Of a stretch of DNA of 64,000 nucleotides, positions 40,773 through 49,981 are shown one piece after another; position 1 is the first letter of the stretch; each line of letters starts with the position of its first letter. Position numbers and translations under genes: made by a program. The notes beneath the pieces are model-generated. The model worked only from the letters and a program-made list of their open reading frames with translations. It was not told the origin of the DNA and did not search any database. The DNA comes from Pseudomonas karstica (GTDB lineage Bacteria; Pseudomonadota; Gammaproteobacteria; Pseudomonadales; Pseudomonadaceae): assembly GCF_009707515.1 (NCBI RefSeq), contig NZ_WLYI01000004.1:1-64000 (forward strand). Reading direction: 5' to 3'.

Positions 40773-41409
40773 GCAGTCTCCTTTCCAGAAAGCGCGCACT
40801 GAGGGACAAGGGGTAGCAGAGCAGGAAGTAACCGAGCGCCACCAGGCCATAGACCATGAACGGTTCGAAGGTGGCGTTGGCGAGCATGCCGCCGGTTTTA
40901 GTCAGCTCGGTGAAGCCGATGATCGAGGTCACGGCGGTGCCCTTGACCACCTGCACCGAGAAACCCACGGTGGGCGCTACAGCAATGCGCAAGGCTTGGG
41001 GCAGGATCACGTGGCGCAGTTGTTCGTAAGGGGTCAGTGCCAGGCTCGCCGAGGCTTCCCATTGGCCGTGGGCGATGGAGTCGACGCAGCCACGCCAGAT
41101 CTCGGCCAGGTAGGCGCTGGTAAACAGGGTCAAGGCCAGCGCGGCCGCCAGCCAGGGCGAAATATCGATCCCCAGCAAGGCGATGCCGAAGAACACCAGG
41201 AACAACTGCATCAATAGCGGCGTGCCTTGGAACAGTTCGATATAGGTGCGCGCGACATTGCGCGGTAAAGATCGGGTGCTGATACGCATCGTCATCACCA
41301 GCAAGCCGATCAGGCCACCCCCGATAAACGCCACCAGTGACAACAATAAGGTCCACTGCAAACCGGTCAGCAGATTGCGCACGATGTCCCAGAAGGAAAA
41401 GTCACTCAT
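40759..41409 (-). CDS. Polar amino acid ABC transporter, permease
   Basis: A 216-residue HisM/GlnP-type permease with about five helices. The segment YIELFQGTPLLMQLFLVFFGI and the conserved EAA-like loop EASASLALTPYEQLRHVILPQALRIAVAP mark the family. The start at 41409 (MSDFSFWDIV) avoids an upstream extension that reads into the neighbour. It pairs with the permease at 41406. Confidence 0.9.
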   Translation of the reverse strand: MSDFSFWDIVRNLLTGLQWTLLLSLVAFIGGGLIGLLVMTMRISTRSLPRNVARTYIELFQGTPLLMQLFLVFFGIALLGIDISPWLAAALALTLFTSAYLAEIWRGCVDSIAHGQWEASASLALTPYEQLRHVILPQALRIAVAPTVGFSVQVVKGTAVTSIIGFTELTKTGGMLANATFEPFMVYGLVALGYFLLCYPLSLSARFLERRLHASA

Positions 41410-42074
41410 GGGCTGTTCCTCATCACATAACGGCGGCCGATCCAATTGAGCAACTGGCGGATCAATAGCGCCATGCACAGATACACCAGAGTGGTCAGGG
41501 CATAGGTTTCAAAGGCGCGGAAGTTGCGCGACTGGATGAAGTTGGCGGCAAAACTCAACTCTTCAGTAGCAATCTGTGAGCAGACCGCCGAGCCGAGCAT
41601 CACGATGATGATCTGGCTGCTCAGCGCCGGCCAGACTTTACCCAGCGCCGGCAGCAGCACCACATGGCGGAACGCTTCGAGGCGCGTCATCGCCAGCGCG
41701 GCAGCGGCTTCCAGCTGTCCGCGAGGAATGGCCTGGATTCCGGCGCGGATAATTTCGGTGGAGTAGGCTCCCAGATTGATCACCATTGCCAGCACCGCCG
41801 CCTGCCACTCGGAAATCTGCACGCCGAGGGATGGCAAGCCGAAGAAGATGAAGAACAACTGCACCAGAAATGGCGTGTTGCGGATCAACTCGACATATAC
41901 CCCGAAGATCCAGCACAACGGCTGGATCTTCCAGGCCCGCACGCCTGCGCCAACGATCCCCAGTGCCACACCCAGCGCGGCACCGATAGCGGTCAGTTCC
42001 AGGGTGAACAGTGCACCGCGCAGCAACAGGTCGGTATTGGCCAGGACCGGCACAAAGTCGAAGTTATAAGCCAT
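41406..42074 (-). CDS. Polar amino acid ABC transporter, permease
   Basis: A 222-residue permease of the same family, with YVELIRNTPFLVQLFFIFFGL and the EAA loop EAAAALAMTRLEAFRHVVLLPALGKVWPAL. It overlaps the second permease by four bases. The two would form a heterodimer with the ATPase, as in HisQMP2. Confidence 0.9.
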   Translation of the reverse strand: MAYNFDFVPVLANTDLLLRGALFTLELTAIGAALGVALGIVGAGVRAWKIQPLCWIFGVYVELIRNTPFLVQLFFIFFGLPSLGVQISEWQAAVLAMVINLGAYSTEIIRAGIQAIPRGQLEAAAALAMTRLEAFRHVVLLPALGKVWPALSSQIIIVMLGSAVCSQIATEELSFAANFIQSRNFRAFETYALTTLVYLCMALLIRQLLNWIGRRYVMRNSP

Positions 42075-42095
42075 GAGTCAGCTCCGTAGCCGCGA

Positions 42096-42884
42096 TCAGA
42101 GATCAGCGGGCAGCGGCTCTTTGAGCCACAGTAATGCGTTCTTTTCCAGGCTGCCGTCGGCTTTGGCGGCGATAAGAATCTGATTGACCTTATCCAGCAA
42201 TGCCGGCTCGCTCTTGTTTACGCCGACGTAGACGGGAGAGTCCTTGAGCTTCACTTTCAGCGCTGGCACGCGCTTGGGGTTACGCTCGCTGATCGCCACC
42301 ATCACCACGTTGCCGCTGGCAATCAGGTCTACCTGGCCGGCCAGGTAGGCGGCGATGGTCGAGTTGTTATCTTCAAAACGCTTGATCGTGGCGTCTTTTG
42401 GCGCAACGGCGCTCAGCTCGATGTCTTCGATGGCGCCACGGGTCACGCTGATGGTCTTGCCCTTGAGGTCGTCGAGGGTGCTGACAGGTGCGTCCGGCGG
42501 GCCGAACACCGCAAGGTAGAACGGAGCGTAGGCGTTGGAGAAGTCAATGACCTTTTCCCGCTCGGCATTCTTGCCCAGGCTGGAAATCACCAGGTCGACC
42601 TTGCCAGTGGTCAGGAACGGAATGCGGTTGGTGCTGTTGACTGGGGTCAGCTCGAGCTTGACCTTGAGTTGATCGGCCAGCAGTTTTGCGGTGTCGATGT
42701 CCAGGCCGCGAGGTTTCATGTCCGGGCCGACCGAGCCGAATGGAGGGAAGTCCTGGGGCACAGCCACCTTGAGGGTGCCACGGGCGACGATATCGTCCAG
42801 GCCATTGGCTTGGGCGGGCGCCTGGCCCAGCAGCATCAGGCTGGCAAGCAGGGCAGTGAGCAAGGTGCTGCAACGCTGGGTCAT
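42096..42884 (-). CDS. Amino acid ABC transporter, substrate-binding protein
   Basis: A 262-residue periplasmic binding protein of SBP family 3. A signal peptide ends near APAQA. The family motif is GTLKVAVPQDFPPFG...PRGLDIDTAKLLADQL, with PVNSTNRIPFLTTGKVDLVI and a second lobe from KGKTISVTRGA. Start 42884 is chosen over an upstream codon lacking a signal start. It is the first gene of the operon and faces a FadR-type regulator. Confidence 0.88.
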   Translation of the reverse strand: MTQRCSTLLTALLASLMLLGQAPAQANGLDDIVARGTLKVAVPQDFPPFGSVGPDMKPRGLDIDTAKLLADQLKVKLELTPVNSTNRIPFLTTGKVDLVISSLGKNAEREKVIDFSNAYAPFYLAVFGPPDAPVSTLDDLKGKTISVTRGAIEDIELSAVAPKDATIKRFEDNNSTIAAYLAGQVDLIASGNVVMVAISERNPKRVPALKVKLKDSPVYVGVNKSEPALLDKVNQILIAAKADGSLEKNALLWLKEPLPADL

Positions 42885-42997
42885 GGCAACTCTCCGAAAC
42901 GGGTGAAGGGATCTTTTGATTTCTGCCAGTGCACAGGCCATGCCATTGTCCTGTAAATCACCTGCAAGGCCGGAATTCGTTGAGCTTCGGCGGTCTT

Positions 42998-43012
42998 ACT
43001 GGTCTGAACAGT
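42998..43012. promoter_or_regulatory. Candidate operator for the adjacent FadR-type regulator
   Basis: ACTGGTCTGAACAGT is a 15-base palindrome with six of seven pairs matching. The core T-G-G-T-C-N-G-A-A-C-A resembles TGGTCNGACCA sites bound by FCD-type GntR regulators. It lies in the shared gap between the ABC operon and the regulator gene. Confidence 0.5.
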
Positions 43013-43139
43013 GTTGTCGGCACCTGCACCTTTTTCGAGCGTTGCCAAAACCTCGAGAGCCCCTTTGGGGCGTGGCTTGCCGCCTGCCGCGAATAGCTTT
43101 ACAACTAGCCGCTCAGTTGACTGGAACCTCGAGTTTTTT

Positions 43140-43841
43140 ATGAACTCCATCGCCCAAGCCGTACCGGAAGCGGCCCTGCAAGCCATCCGCAAACTGATCA
43201 AGGAGCAGGGCTTCGGGCCAGGTGATGCGTTGCCTTCCCAGCGCGACCTGGCGCTGCAATTGGGGGTAAGCCGAGCGTCCTTGCGCGAGGCCTTGTCTTC
43301 GCTCAGTGCACTGGGGGTGGTCAGTGTTCAGCCTGGCAAGGGTGTGTTCGTACAGGAACGGGCGTCACCGGCCCTTGTCACCACGGCGTGGCCTTTCGCG
43401 TCCCAGGCCACGCCCTTGGATATTTTCCAGTTGCGCTACGCCCTGGAAGGCTTCGCGGCGGGGCTGGCGGCGGTGATGCTGGGCACCGATGAGTTGGATT
43501 TTCTGGAGGACAATGTCGAGGCCATGCGCCGGGAGCTCAAGGCGGGGGATTTTGAGGCGGCGGCCCGGTTGGACTTCGAGTTTCATCAGCACATCCTGCT
43601 GGCCAGCGGCAATCAGGCGATGGTCAGCATTCTCAGCGCCAGCGCCGAGGTGTTTCTGGAGAGTCAGAAGCTACCGTTCATCCGGCCGGAGCGGGCCATG
43701 GAGACTTGGCAGGAACACCGCAAGATCCTCCGGGCCCTGGCAAGGCGCACCAGTAGCGCTGCGCAAAAAACCATGCAGGAACATGTGCGTAATGCGGCGT
43801 TGCGTACCGGCATTACTTTTGTCACTCCCGCCTCACCTTGA
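43140..43841 (+). CDS. GntR-family regulator, FadR (FCD) subfamily
   Basis: A 233-residue repressor-like protein. The N-terminal winged helix shows LPSQRDLALQLGVSRASLREALSSLSALGVVSVQPGKGVFV. The C-terminal FCD domain has DFEFHQHI, EHRKIL and EHVRNA, with the metal-binding His/Asp positions of the family. It is divergent from the amino acid transporter, so it probably controls it in response to an organic acid or amino acid. The start at 43140 follows a Thr/Ser-rich upstream frame that is not preferred. Confidence 0.88.
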   Translation: MNSIAQAVPEAALQAIRKLIKEQGFGPGDALPSQRDLALQLGVSRASLREALSSLSALGVVSVQPGKGVFVQERASPALVTTAWPFASQATPLDIFQLRYALEGFAAGLAAVMLGTDELDFLEDNVEAMRRELKAGDFEAAARLDFEFHQHILLASGNQAMVSILSASAEVFLESQKLPFIRPERAMETWQEHRKILRALARRTSSAAQKTMQEHVRNAALRTGITFVTPASP

Positions 43842-43962
43842 GACGATTCATAACCAAACTGATGGGAGTCCATAGCAAGAGTCAATCAGAGGCGGCTTCC
43901 TGAACGAAGGAAGGGCGGCTATGATGGGCAACGTTTTTTTTGCTTACAACCTGGAGACTTCC

Positions 43963-44292
43963 ATGAGCAGCGATCTTATCAAACACGTTAGCGACGCTAG
44001 CTTTGAGGCCGAAGTACTGAAGGCCGAAGGCGCTGTATTGGTCGACTACTGGGCTGAATGGTGCGGTCCATGCAAGATGATTGCTCCGGTTCTGGACGAA
44101 ATCGCCGAGACTTACAAAGGCAAGCTGACCATTGCCAAGCTGAACATCGACGAAAACCAGGAAACCCCGGCCAAGCATGGTGTGCGTGGCATTCCGACGC
44201 TGATGTTGTTCAAGAACGGCAACGTCGAAGCCACCAAGGTCGGCGCACTGTCGAAGTCGCAACTGGCTGCATTTCTCGACGCCAACATCTAA
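43963..44292 (+). CDS. trxA: Thioredoxin 1
   Basis: A 109-residue thioredoxin with the active site [10 protein letters not shown] and cis-Pro in RGIPTLMLF. It reduces protein disulfides in the cytoplasm. The start at 43963 follows GGAG and gives the E. coli-like length; the longer frame would add 14 residues. The rho gene lies downstream, as in E. coli and P. aeruginosa. Confidence 0.96.
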   Translation: MSSDLIKHVSDASFEAEVLKAEGAVLVDYWAEWCGPCKMIAPVLDEIAETYKGKLTIAKLNIDENQETPAKHGVRGIPTLMLFKNGNVEATKVGALSKSQLAAFLDANI

Positions 44293-44300
44293 GCGTCGTC

Positions 44301-44330
44301 AAAAAAGCCCCGCCAATCGCGGGGTTTTTT
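44301..44330 (+). terminator. Intrinsic terminator of trxA
   Basis: A CCCCGC / GCGGGG stem with a five-base loop is followed by TTTTTT and preceded by AAAAAA. It ends the trxA message before the rho leader. Confidence 0.9.
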
Positions 44331-44394
44331 CGTGAATCAGGGCTAGACGCTCTGAAACTCAGGTGGTACATTCGGCCCCGCACTGGTTTCTCCA

Positions 44395-44510
44395 CTGCCC
44401 CCTGCAAGCCGTCGCCGACGCATTCCTTTTCGATTAGTACGCGATCCTGTCGCCTTCTCTGCGGCGCGGCCTCATTAAGCCAAAAGCTTAATTTCCCCCC
44501 TCCATAAATG
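44395..44510 (+). ncRNA. Candidate rho leader RNA (Pseudomon-Rho type)
   Basis: About 200 bases separate the trxA terminator from rho. This length and position match the conserved Pseudomonas structure reported in the 5' leaders of rho genes. Stretches such as GAGGCCGC-like pairs and AGCCAAAAGCTT are present. The limits are approximate and no covariance match was made; a T-rich, pyrimidine-rich tract (TTTCCCCCCTCC) just before the start is notable as Rho may bind it. Confidence 0.45.
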
Positions 44511-44526
44511 ATTACGTCATTCCTAT

Positions 44527-45786
44527 ATGAATCTGACTGAACTCAAGCAAAAGCCGATTACCGAACTGCTCGAATTGGCCGAACAGATGGGCATAGAAAA
44601 TATGGCCCGTTCGCGCAAGCAGGACGTGATTTTCTCCCTGCTGAAAAAGCACGCGAAAAGCGGCGAGGAAATTTCCGGTGATGGCGTGCTGGAGATTCTC
44701 CAGGACGGCTTCGGCTTTCTCCGCTCTGCAGACGCCTCCTATCTTGCCGGTCCAGACGATATCTACGTCTCGCCGAGCCAGATCCGTCGCTTCAACTTGC
44801 GCACCGGTGACACCATCGTTGGCAAGATCCGCCCTCCGAAGGAAGGCGAGCGTTATTTCGCCCTGCTCAAGGTCGATACGATCAACTTCGATCGTCCCGA
44901 AAACGCGAAAAACAAGATTCTCTTCGAGAACCTGACGCCGTTGTTCCCGACCGTGCGCATGAAGATGGAAGCCGGTAACGGCTCCACTGAAGACTTGACC
45001 GGTCGTGTCATCGACCTGTGCGCCCCGATCGGTAAAGGCCAGCGCGGCCTGATCGTTGCGCCGCCGAAAGCCGGTAAGACCATCATGCTGCAGAACATTG
45101 CAGCGAACATCGCTCGTAACAATCCTGAAGTTCATCTGATCGTGCTGCTGATCGATGAACGTCCGGAAGAAGTGACCGAAATGCAGCGCACCGTGCGCGG
45201 CGAAGTGGTTGCCTCGACGTTCGATGAGCCGCCAACCCGCCACGTGCAGGTTGCCGAAATGGTCATCGAAAAGGCCAAGCGCCTGGTCGAACACAAGAAA
45301 GACGTGGTGATCCTGCTCGACTCCATTACCCGTCTGGCCCGTGCCTACAACACCGTGATCCCGAGCTCCGGCAAGGTATTGACCGGTGGTGTCGATGCCC
45401 ACGCCCTGGAGAAACCGAAGCGTTTCTTCGGTGCCGCGCGGAACATCGAGGAAGGCGGCTCGCTGACCATCATTGCTACTGCGCTGGTTGAAACCGGCTC
45501 GAAGATGGATGAGGTGATCTACGAAGAATTCAAAGGTACCGGTAACATGGAACTGCCTTTGGATCGCCGTATCGCTGAGAAGCGTGTGTTCCCGGCCATC
45601 AACATCAACCGTTCCGGCACCCGCCGCGAAGAGTTGCTGACGGCGGACGACGAACTGCAGCGCATGTGGATCCTGCGCAAGCTGCTGCACCCGATGGATG
45701 AAGTAGCTGCCATCGAGTTCCTGATCGACAAGCTGAAGACCACCAAGACCAACGACGAGTTTTTCTTGTCGATGAAGCGCAAGTAA
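44527..45786 (+). CDS. rho: Transcription termination factor Rho
   Basis: A 419-residue hexameric RNA helicase. The N-terminal domain has [22 protein letters not shown] and the RNA-binding cold-shock region [35 protein letters not shown]. The Walker A is [11 protein letters not shown], with [37 protein letters not shown] and the Q-loop/R-loop segment [20 protein letters not shown]. Length equals E. coli Rho. Confidence 0.97.
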   Translation: MNLTELKQKPITELLELAEQMGIENMARSRKQDVIFSLLKKHAKSGEEISGDGVLEILQDGFGFLRSADASYLAGPDDIYVSPSQIRRFNLRTGDTIVGKIRPPKEGERYFALLKVDTINFDRPENAKNKILFENLTPLFPTVRMKMEAGNGSTEDLTGRVIDLCAPIGKGQRGLIVAPPKAGKTIMLQNIAANIARNNPEVHLIVLLIDERPEEVTEMQRTVRGEVVASTFDEPPTRHVQVAEMVIEKAKRLVEHKKDVVILLDSITRLARAYNTVIPSSGKVLTGGVDAHALEKPKRFFGAARNIEEGGSLTIIATALVETGSKMDEVIYEEFKGTGNMELPLDRRIAEKRVFPAININRSGTRREELLTADDELQRMWILRKLLHPMDEVAAIEFLIDKLKTTKTNDEFFLSMKRK

Positions 45787-45804
45787 CGCGACTTCTTGGG
45801 TCAG

Positions 45805-45837
45805 AAAAATGGCACCCCTCGGGGTGCCATTTTTTTT
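45805..45837 (+). terminator. Intrinsic terminator of rho
   Basis: A near-perfect 11-base stem AATGGCACCCC / GGGGTGCCATT with a two-base loop is followed by a T-run. Rho's own message therefore ends without Rho. Confidence 0.9.
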
Positions 45838-46075
45838 GTATTTGGAAAAACAGGACTGGGCACTGCGCGTGTCAGTCAAGAAACAAAAAAGATGAGTGCG
45901 ACTGCGCTCGCCTCCATTCGTACCTTAAGACCATAAGATTAATGACCTCCCTTGCTCGAAGAGACATTGACGGCTGCGCGCAATAGCATTGTGTCGCCAG
46001 CCGCAGTGCTCAATAAGCTGCCAGCAGCCGTAAGAGCAGGTAGGATGTACGCCTATTTTACGGGTGGCATGGTTA

Positions 46076-47542
46076 ATGAAATTCAAGGATCTTCGGGATT
46101 TCGTGCAGCAACTTGAGCAGCGCGGAGAGTTGAAACGTATCCAGGTGCCGATTTCCCCGGTCCTGGAAATGACTGAGATTTGCGACCGCACTTTGCGTAA
46201 CAAAGGCCCGGCGCTGCTGTTCGAGAACCCGGTGGGCTTTGATATCCCGGTGCTTGGCAACCTGTTCGGAACCCCCGAGCGCGTGGCCTTTGGCATGGGT
46301 GCGGAGGCGGTCAGCGAACTGCGGGAAATTGGTAAGCTGCTGGCCTTCCTCAAGGAGCCCGAGCCGCCCAAAGGCCTGAAGGACGCCTGGTCGAAGCTGC
46401 CGATCTTCCGCAAGATCATTGCCATGGCCCCCAAGGTGGTCAAGGACGCGGTGTGCCAGGAAGTGGTTATCGAAGGCGATGATGTCGACCTTGGCATGTT
46501 GCCGGTGCAGACATGCTGGCCCGGCGATGTCGGACCGCTGATCACTTGGGGCCTGACTGTCACCAAGGGCCCGAACAAGGACCGCCAGAACCTCGGCATC
46601 TACCGCCAGCAAGTGATTGGTCGCAACAAGGTCATCATGCGCTGGTTGAGCCACCGTGGCGGCGCCCTGGACTTTCGCGAATGGTGCGAAAAACACCCCG
46701 GCAAACCGTTCCCTGTGTCCGTGGCCCTCGGGGCTGACCCGGCGACCATCCTCGGCGCCGTTACCCCGGTGCCCGATAGCCTCTCCGAATACGCCTTCGC
46801 CGGCCTGTTGCGTGGCAACCGCACTGAGTTGGTGAAATGCCGCGGCAACGATCTGCAAGTGCCAGCCACCGCCGAAATCATCCTCGAAGGCGTGATTCAT
46901 CCGGGTGAAATGGCCGATGAAGGGCCCTATGGCGACCATACCGGCTATTACAACGAAGTCGACAGCTTCCCGGTGTTCACCGTCGAGCGCATTACCCACC
47001 GGATCAAGCCGATCTACCACAGTACCTACACCGGCCGTCCGCCGGATGAACCGGCGATTCTCGGCGTGGCGCTCAATGAAGTGTTCGTGCCGATCCTGCA
47101 GAAACAATTCCCGGAGATCACCGACTTCTACCTGCCGCCCGAAGGCTGCTCGTACCGCATGGCCATTGTGACCATGAAGAAGTCGTATCCTGGCCATGCC
47201 AAGCGCGTCATGCTGGGTGTCTGGTCGTTTTTGCGACAGTTCATGTACACCAAGTTCGTTATCGTCACCGACGATGACATCAACGCCCGGGACTGGAACG
47301 ACGTGATCTGGGCCATCACCACGCGCATGGATCCCAAGCGCGATACGGTAATGATCGACAACACGCCAATCGATTACCTCGACTTCGCCTCGCCGGTATC
47401 AGGCCTGGGGTCGAAGATGGGGCTGGACGCCACCCATAAATGGCCGGGTGAAACCACCCGCGAGTGGGGTCGGGTGATCGTCAAGGACGAGGCGGTGAGC
47501 GCCCGTATCGATGCGCTCTGGAATGAATTAGGAATAGATTGA
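46076..47542 (+). CDS. ubiD: 3-octaprenyl-4-hydroxybenzoate decarboxylase
   Basis: UbiD removes the carboxyl group of the ubiquinone precursor, using a prenylated flavin cofactor made by UbiX. The 488-residue protein starts at ATG 46076 ([15 protein letters not shown]) and has [29 protein letters not shown], the E-x-x-x-R-type prFMN site, and SRxMG-like [14 protein letters not shown]. It overlaps the reductase by TGATG. The rho-ubiD order recalls E. coli's rfaH-ubiD-fre. Confidence 0.94.
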   Translation: MKFKDLRDFVQQLEQRGELKRIQVPISPVLEMTEICDRTLRNKGPALLFENPVGFDIPVLGNLFGTPERVAFGMGAEAVSELREIGKLLAFLKEPEPPKGLKDAWSKLPIFRKIIAMAPKVVKDAVCQEVVIEGDDVDLGMLPVQTCWPGDVGPLITWGLTVTKGPNKDRQNLGIYRQQVIGRNKVIMRWLSHRGGALDFREWCEKHPGKPFPVSVALGADPATILGAVTPVPDSLSEYAFAGLLRGNRTELVKCRGNDLQVPATAEIILEGVIHPGEMADEGPYGDHTGYYNEVDSFPVFTVERITHRIKPIYHSTYTGRPPDEPAILGVALNEVFVPILQKQFPEITDFYLPPEGCSYRMAIVTMKKSYPGHAKRVMLGVWSFLRQFMYTKFVIVTDDDINARDWNDVIWAITTRMDPKRDTVMIDNTPIDYLDFASPVSGLGSKMGLDATHKWPGETTREWGRVIVKDEAVSARIDALWNELGID

Positions 47543-48510
47543 TGCGTGTAACCCTGCAGCCCTCCGGTGCGGTGCTTGAGCTTGTGCCCGGCGAGCGGAT
47601 CCTCGAAGGAGCCCGGCGCCTGGGCTATGAATGCCCCCAGGCCTGCCGCAACGGCGTATGCCATGTGTGTGCGGCGTTGCTGGTGGAAGGCCGGGTACAG
47701 CAGGCCGGTGAGGTGCGTGACCATGGCGAATTCTATACCTGCATCGCCGAACCGCTGGAGGACTGCATTGTCTTGTGGGACGGCGTGCTGGCGCCGGGGG
47801 AGTTGCCGGTGCGCAAGTTGTCCTGCCAACTGACGGAGTGTGTGGAAGTCGGTGGTGATGTGTGGCGCGTGCGCCTGCGTGCGCCGGCCGGTAAGGCCGT
47901 GCGATACCACGCTGGCCAGTACCTGATGATCGAGCGGGAGAACGGTGAGAAATCGGCGTTCTCCCTGGCCTCTGCGCCCCACGGCGGGCGTGAGCTGGAG
48001 TTGCATGTGCTGGTGCGCGAAGACAGCGCCCGGAGTCTGATCGAATATTTGCAGCGTAGCCAGATGGCCCGTGTCGAACTGCCGTTTGGCGATACTCATC
48101 TGGCGCAATTGCCGGATAGACCGCTGGTGTTGATCGCAGCCGGGACCGGCATGGCACAGATGCACAGCCTGATCGAGCACTGTCGAGCGAGCGGCTTCAA
48201 ACACCCGGTGCATCTGTATTGGGGCGTACGTCGTCCCGAGGACTTCTACCAGCTTGAGCATTGGGAGCAATGGAAGCAGTTGCCTAACCTGTACCTGCAC
48301 AAGGTGGTGAGCGATTTGTGCGGTTGGGAGGGGCGCTGTGGGATGTTGCATGAGGCGGTGTGCGAAGACATCAGCGATCTCAAATCCGTACACGTCTACG
48401 CCAGTGGTTCGCCGGCAATGATCTATGCCACCCTGGATGCGCTGGTCACCGCCGGCATGGATGCGCACCAGATGCGCGCCGATGTGTTTGCCTATGCCCC
48501 AAGACCGTGA
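47542..48510 (+). CDS. Ferredoxin-NAD(P)H flavin reductase
   Basis: A 322-residue two-part redox protein. The N-terminal plant-type [2Fe-2S] domain has Cys35-x4-Cys40-x2-Cys43 and Cys67; the rest is a FNR-like FAD domain (RYHAGQYLMIE, SFSLAS-like AFSLASAPHGG) and an NAD-binding domain (VLIAAGTGMAQMHSLI). Databases often call such proteins CDP-6-deoxy-delta-3,4-glucoseen reductase. Being coupled to ubiD, it may supply reduced flavin for the UbiD cofactor; that is inferred. Confidence 0.85.
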   Translation: MRVTLQPSGAVLELVPGERILEGARRLGYECPQACRNGVCHVCAALLVEGRVQQAGEVRDHGEFYTCIAEPLEDCIVLWDGVLAPGELPVRKLSCQLTECVEVGGDVWRVRLRAPAGKAVRYHAGQYLMIERENGEKSAFSLASAPHGGRELELHVLVREDSARSLIEYLQRSQMARVELPFGDTHLAQLPDRPLVLIAAGTGMAQMHSLIEHCRASGFKHPVHLYWGVRRPEDFYQLEHWEQWKQLPNLYLHKVVSDLCGWEGRCGMLHEAVCEDISDLKSVHVYASGSPAMIYATLDALVTAGMDAHQMRADVFAYAPRP

Positions 48511-48553
48511 CATCCCTCTAGTAAGAGCGATGGGGGCGCCTGGTTCTGGAGTA

Positions 48554-49030
48554 TCAGAACCGTACGCCCGTGGTTACCATCGCCGCATTGAATCCCAGCA
48601 GTACCAACTCCGCGCTCACGGGCCCATAGTGGGCGCCCACTGAAGGAATGATCACCGGTGCCACGCCAAAGCGGTTCAGTGGGATCTTGTCGCGGTATTT
48701 GCCGCGATAGCCCTGGATCACCCCACCAGTCAGCTTCAAGTACACCGGATAGTCAGTCATGTCATAACGTTTGCCGGCGTAGGCATAGTACGAGCGCTGG
48801 CTGAACGAGTTGCGAAATGTCGCCCCGCCATATACCAGTCCCGAAGCTTCATTGCGCTCCAGGCCAATCAGGTTCTGGTTGTTGTTGTGATCCGAGTCTT
48901 GTGAGAAGTGCCGGGTATAGACGCTGGTCTGGGCATACCAGAAGCCTTTTTCATCCGCAATGGGTGCTTCGACGGCCAGGGCGGTGGTGGCCTGCGCTAG
49001 AAGCAGCAGGCCTAAAAGTCGATATTTCAT
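48554..49030 (-). CDS. Small outer membrane barrel protein, PagP-like
   Basis: A 158-residue secreted protein with a signal peptide (cleavage near TTALA), alternating beta strands and a C-terminal Phe, typical of small outer membrane barrels. The pattern VYTRHF, then FRNSFSQRSYYAYAG, then YRDKIPLNRFGVAPVIIPSVGAHYG follows the order of PagP lipid A palmitoyltransferase, with His41 and Asn74-Ser75 where E. coli has its catalytic His and Asp-Ser. I have no alignment; similar proteins carry the annotation sn-glycerol-3-phosphate transporter, which looks wrong. Confidence 0.65.
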   Translation of the reverse strand: MKYRLLGLLLLAQATTALAVEAPIADEKGFWYAQTSVYTRHFSQDSDHNNNQNLIGLERNEASGLVYGGATFRNSFSQRSYYAYAGKRYDMTDYPVYLKLTGGVIQGYRGKYRDKIPLNRFGVAPVIIPSVGAHYGPVSAELVLLGFNAAMVTTGVRF

Positions 49031-49327
49031 GGTGCGACCTCGATAGTCGGTAGGTTGTCGGCTAAGTAGGTCGTGACTGCTGTCTATTTTGAAGGATCAA
49101 CCGCCACAAAGGCTGAACGGTCGCTGAAGGTACCGAAATTGAACCGCTCAATCCTGATGAGTGGGTCGCTGGTTCTTATGTTTCCTGGTCCTTTATGGGC
49201 ATTTAATTTTTATCATTAGTGGCAACTTGGCCTATAACTCTTTTTCGCTGTACGGTTACAGCGGTGCGCTCTATTACGGTAAAGTCGCTTACAGCTGGTA
49301 ACAGACGGGAGACCGAAGCGATTTGTC
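49031..49327. other. Region between the barrel gene and chaC
   Basis: Nearly 300 bases with promoters for both divergent genes. No clear terminator, repeat or operator was found. A short frame reading YNSFSLYGYSGALYYGK lies in it, but has no start or ribosome site. Confidence 0.6.
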
Positions 49328-49981
49328 ATGACCGCCATTGAATCCGATCTTTTGCAATTGGCTTACCCTCCGCGGCTAGACCTTGGGCCGCAACTCACTC
49401 ACGAACAGTTAATGAGCTCAATGCAGGCCGCAATGGGCCGGCACAAGGGTGGCCCGGTCTGGCTGTTTGCGTATGGTTCGCTGATCTGGCGCCCCGAGTG
49501 TTCGGCGGCAGAGCGGGTGCGGGCGCGGGTCCATGGTTATCATCGCGGCTTGTACCTGTGGTCTCACGAACACCGGGGCACACCGGAGTTACCGGGCCTG
49601 GTGTTTGGCCTGGATCGTGGTGGCTCTTGCAGCGGGTTTGCCTACCGTTTGCCGGAAGAACAATTGGAAGCCTCGCTTTACGCCCTGTGGCGTCGCGAAA
49701 TGCCTTATCCATCCTATCGACCACACTGGCTCAGTTGCCGTCTTGAAGATGGCAGTCAGGTGCAGGCGTTGGGATTTGTATTGGAACGGCACCTGCCCAG
49801 TTACGCCGGCAATTTGCCCGACAGTGTGCTGAACCAGGTATTTGAAAGTGCTTGCGGGCGTTATGGAACCACTCGCGATTATGTCGAGCAGACCATCAAC
49901 GCCCTGCGCAGCCACGCCATGCCAGATAAAAATCTGGAGGCGCGGCTCAAGCGATGTTTCAAAAACGGCGCCTGCGATTAA
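49328..49981 (+). CDS. chaC: Glutathione-specific gamma-glutamylcyclotransferase
   Basis: ChaC splits glutathione into 5-oxoproline and Cys-Gly. The 217-residue product has the YGSLIW substrate loop near residue 49 and the catalytic Glu in [26 protein letters not shown] also fits the family. Its stop shares four bases with the convergent glpT stop. Confidence 0.9.
   Translation: MTAIESDLLQLAYPPRLDLGPQLTHEQLMSSMQAAMGRHKGGPVWLFAYGSLIWRPECSAAERVRARVHGYHRGLYLWSHEHRGTPELPGLVFGLDRGGSCSGFAYRLPEEQLEASLYALWRREMPYPSYRPHWLSCRLEDGSQVQALGFVLERHLPSYAGNLPDSVLNQVFESACGRYGTTRDYVEQTINALRSHAMPDKNLEARLKRCFKNGACD

Noticed and set aside
44512..45879. 455-codon open frame opposite rho
   Set aside because: Antisense shadow of the conserved rho sequence, no ribosome site or known motif.
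48542..48561. GGTTCTG / CAGAACC inverted repeat at the end of the barrel gene
   Set aside because: Only seven bases long with no T-tract and overlapping the stop codon; too weak to call a terminator.
49236..49310. Short frame reading YNSFSLYGYSGALYYGK upstream of chaC
   Set aside because: No start codon or ribosome site in frame; probably chance or part of the promoter region.
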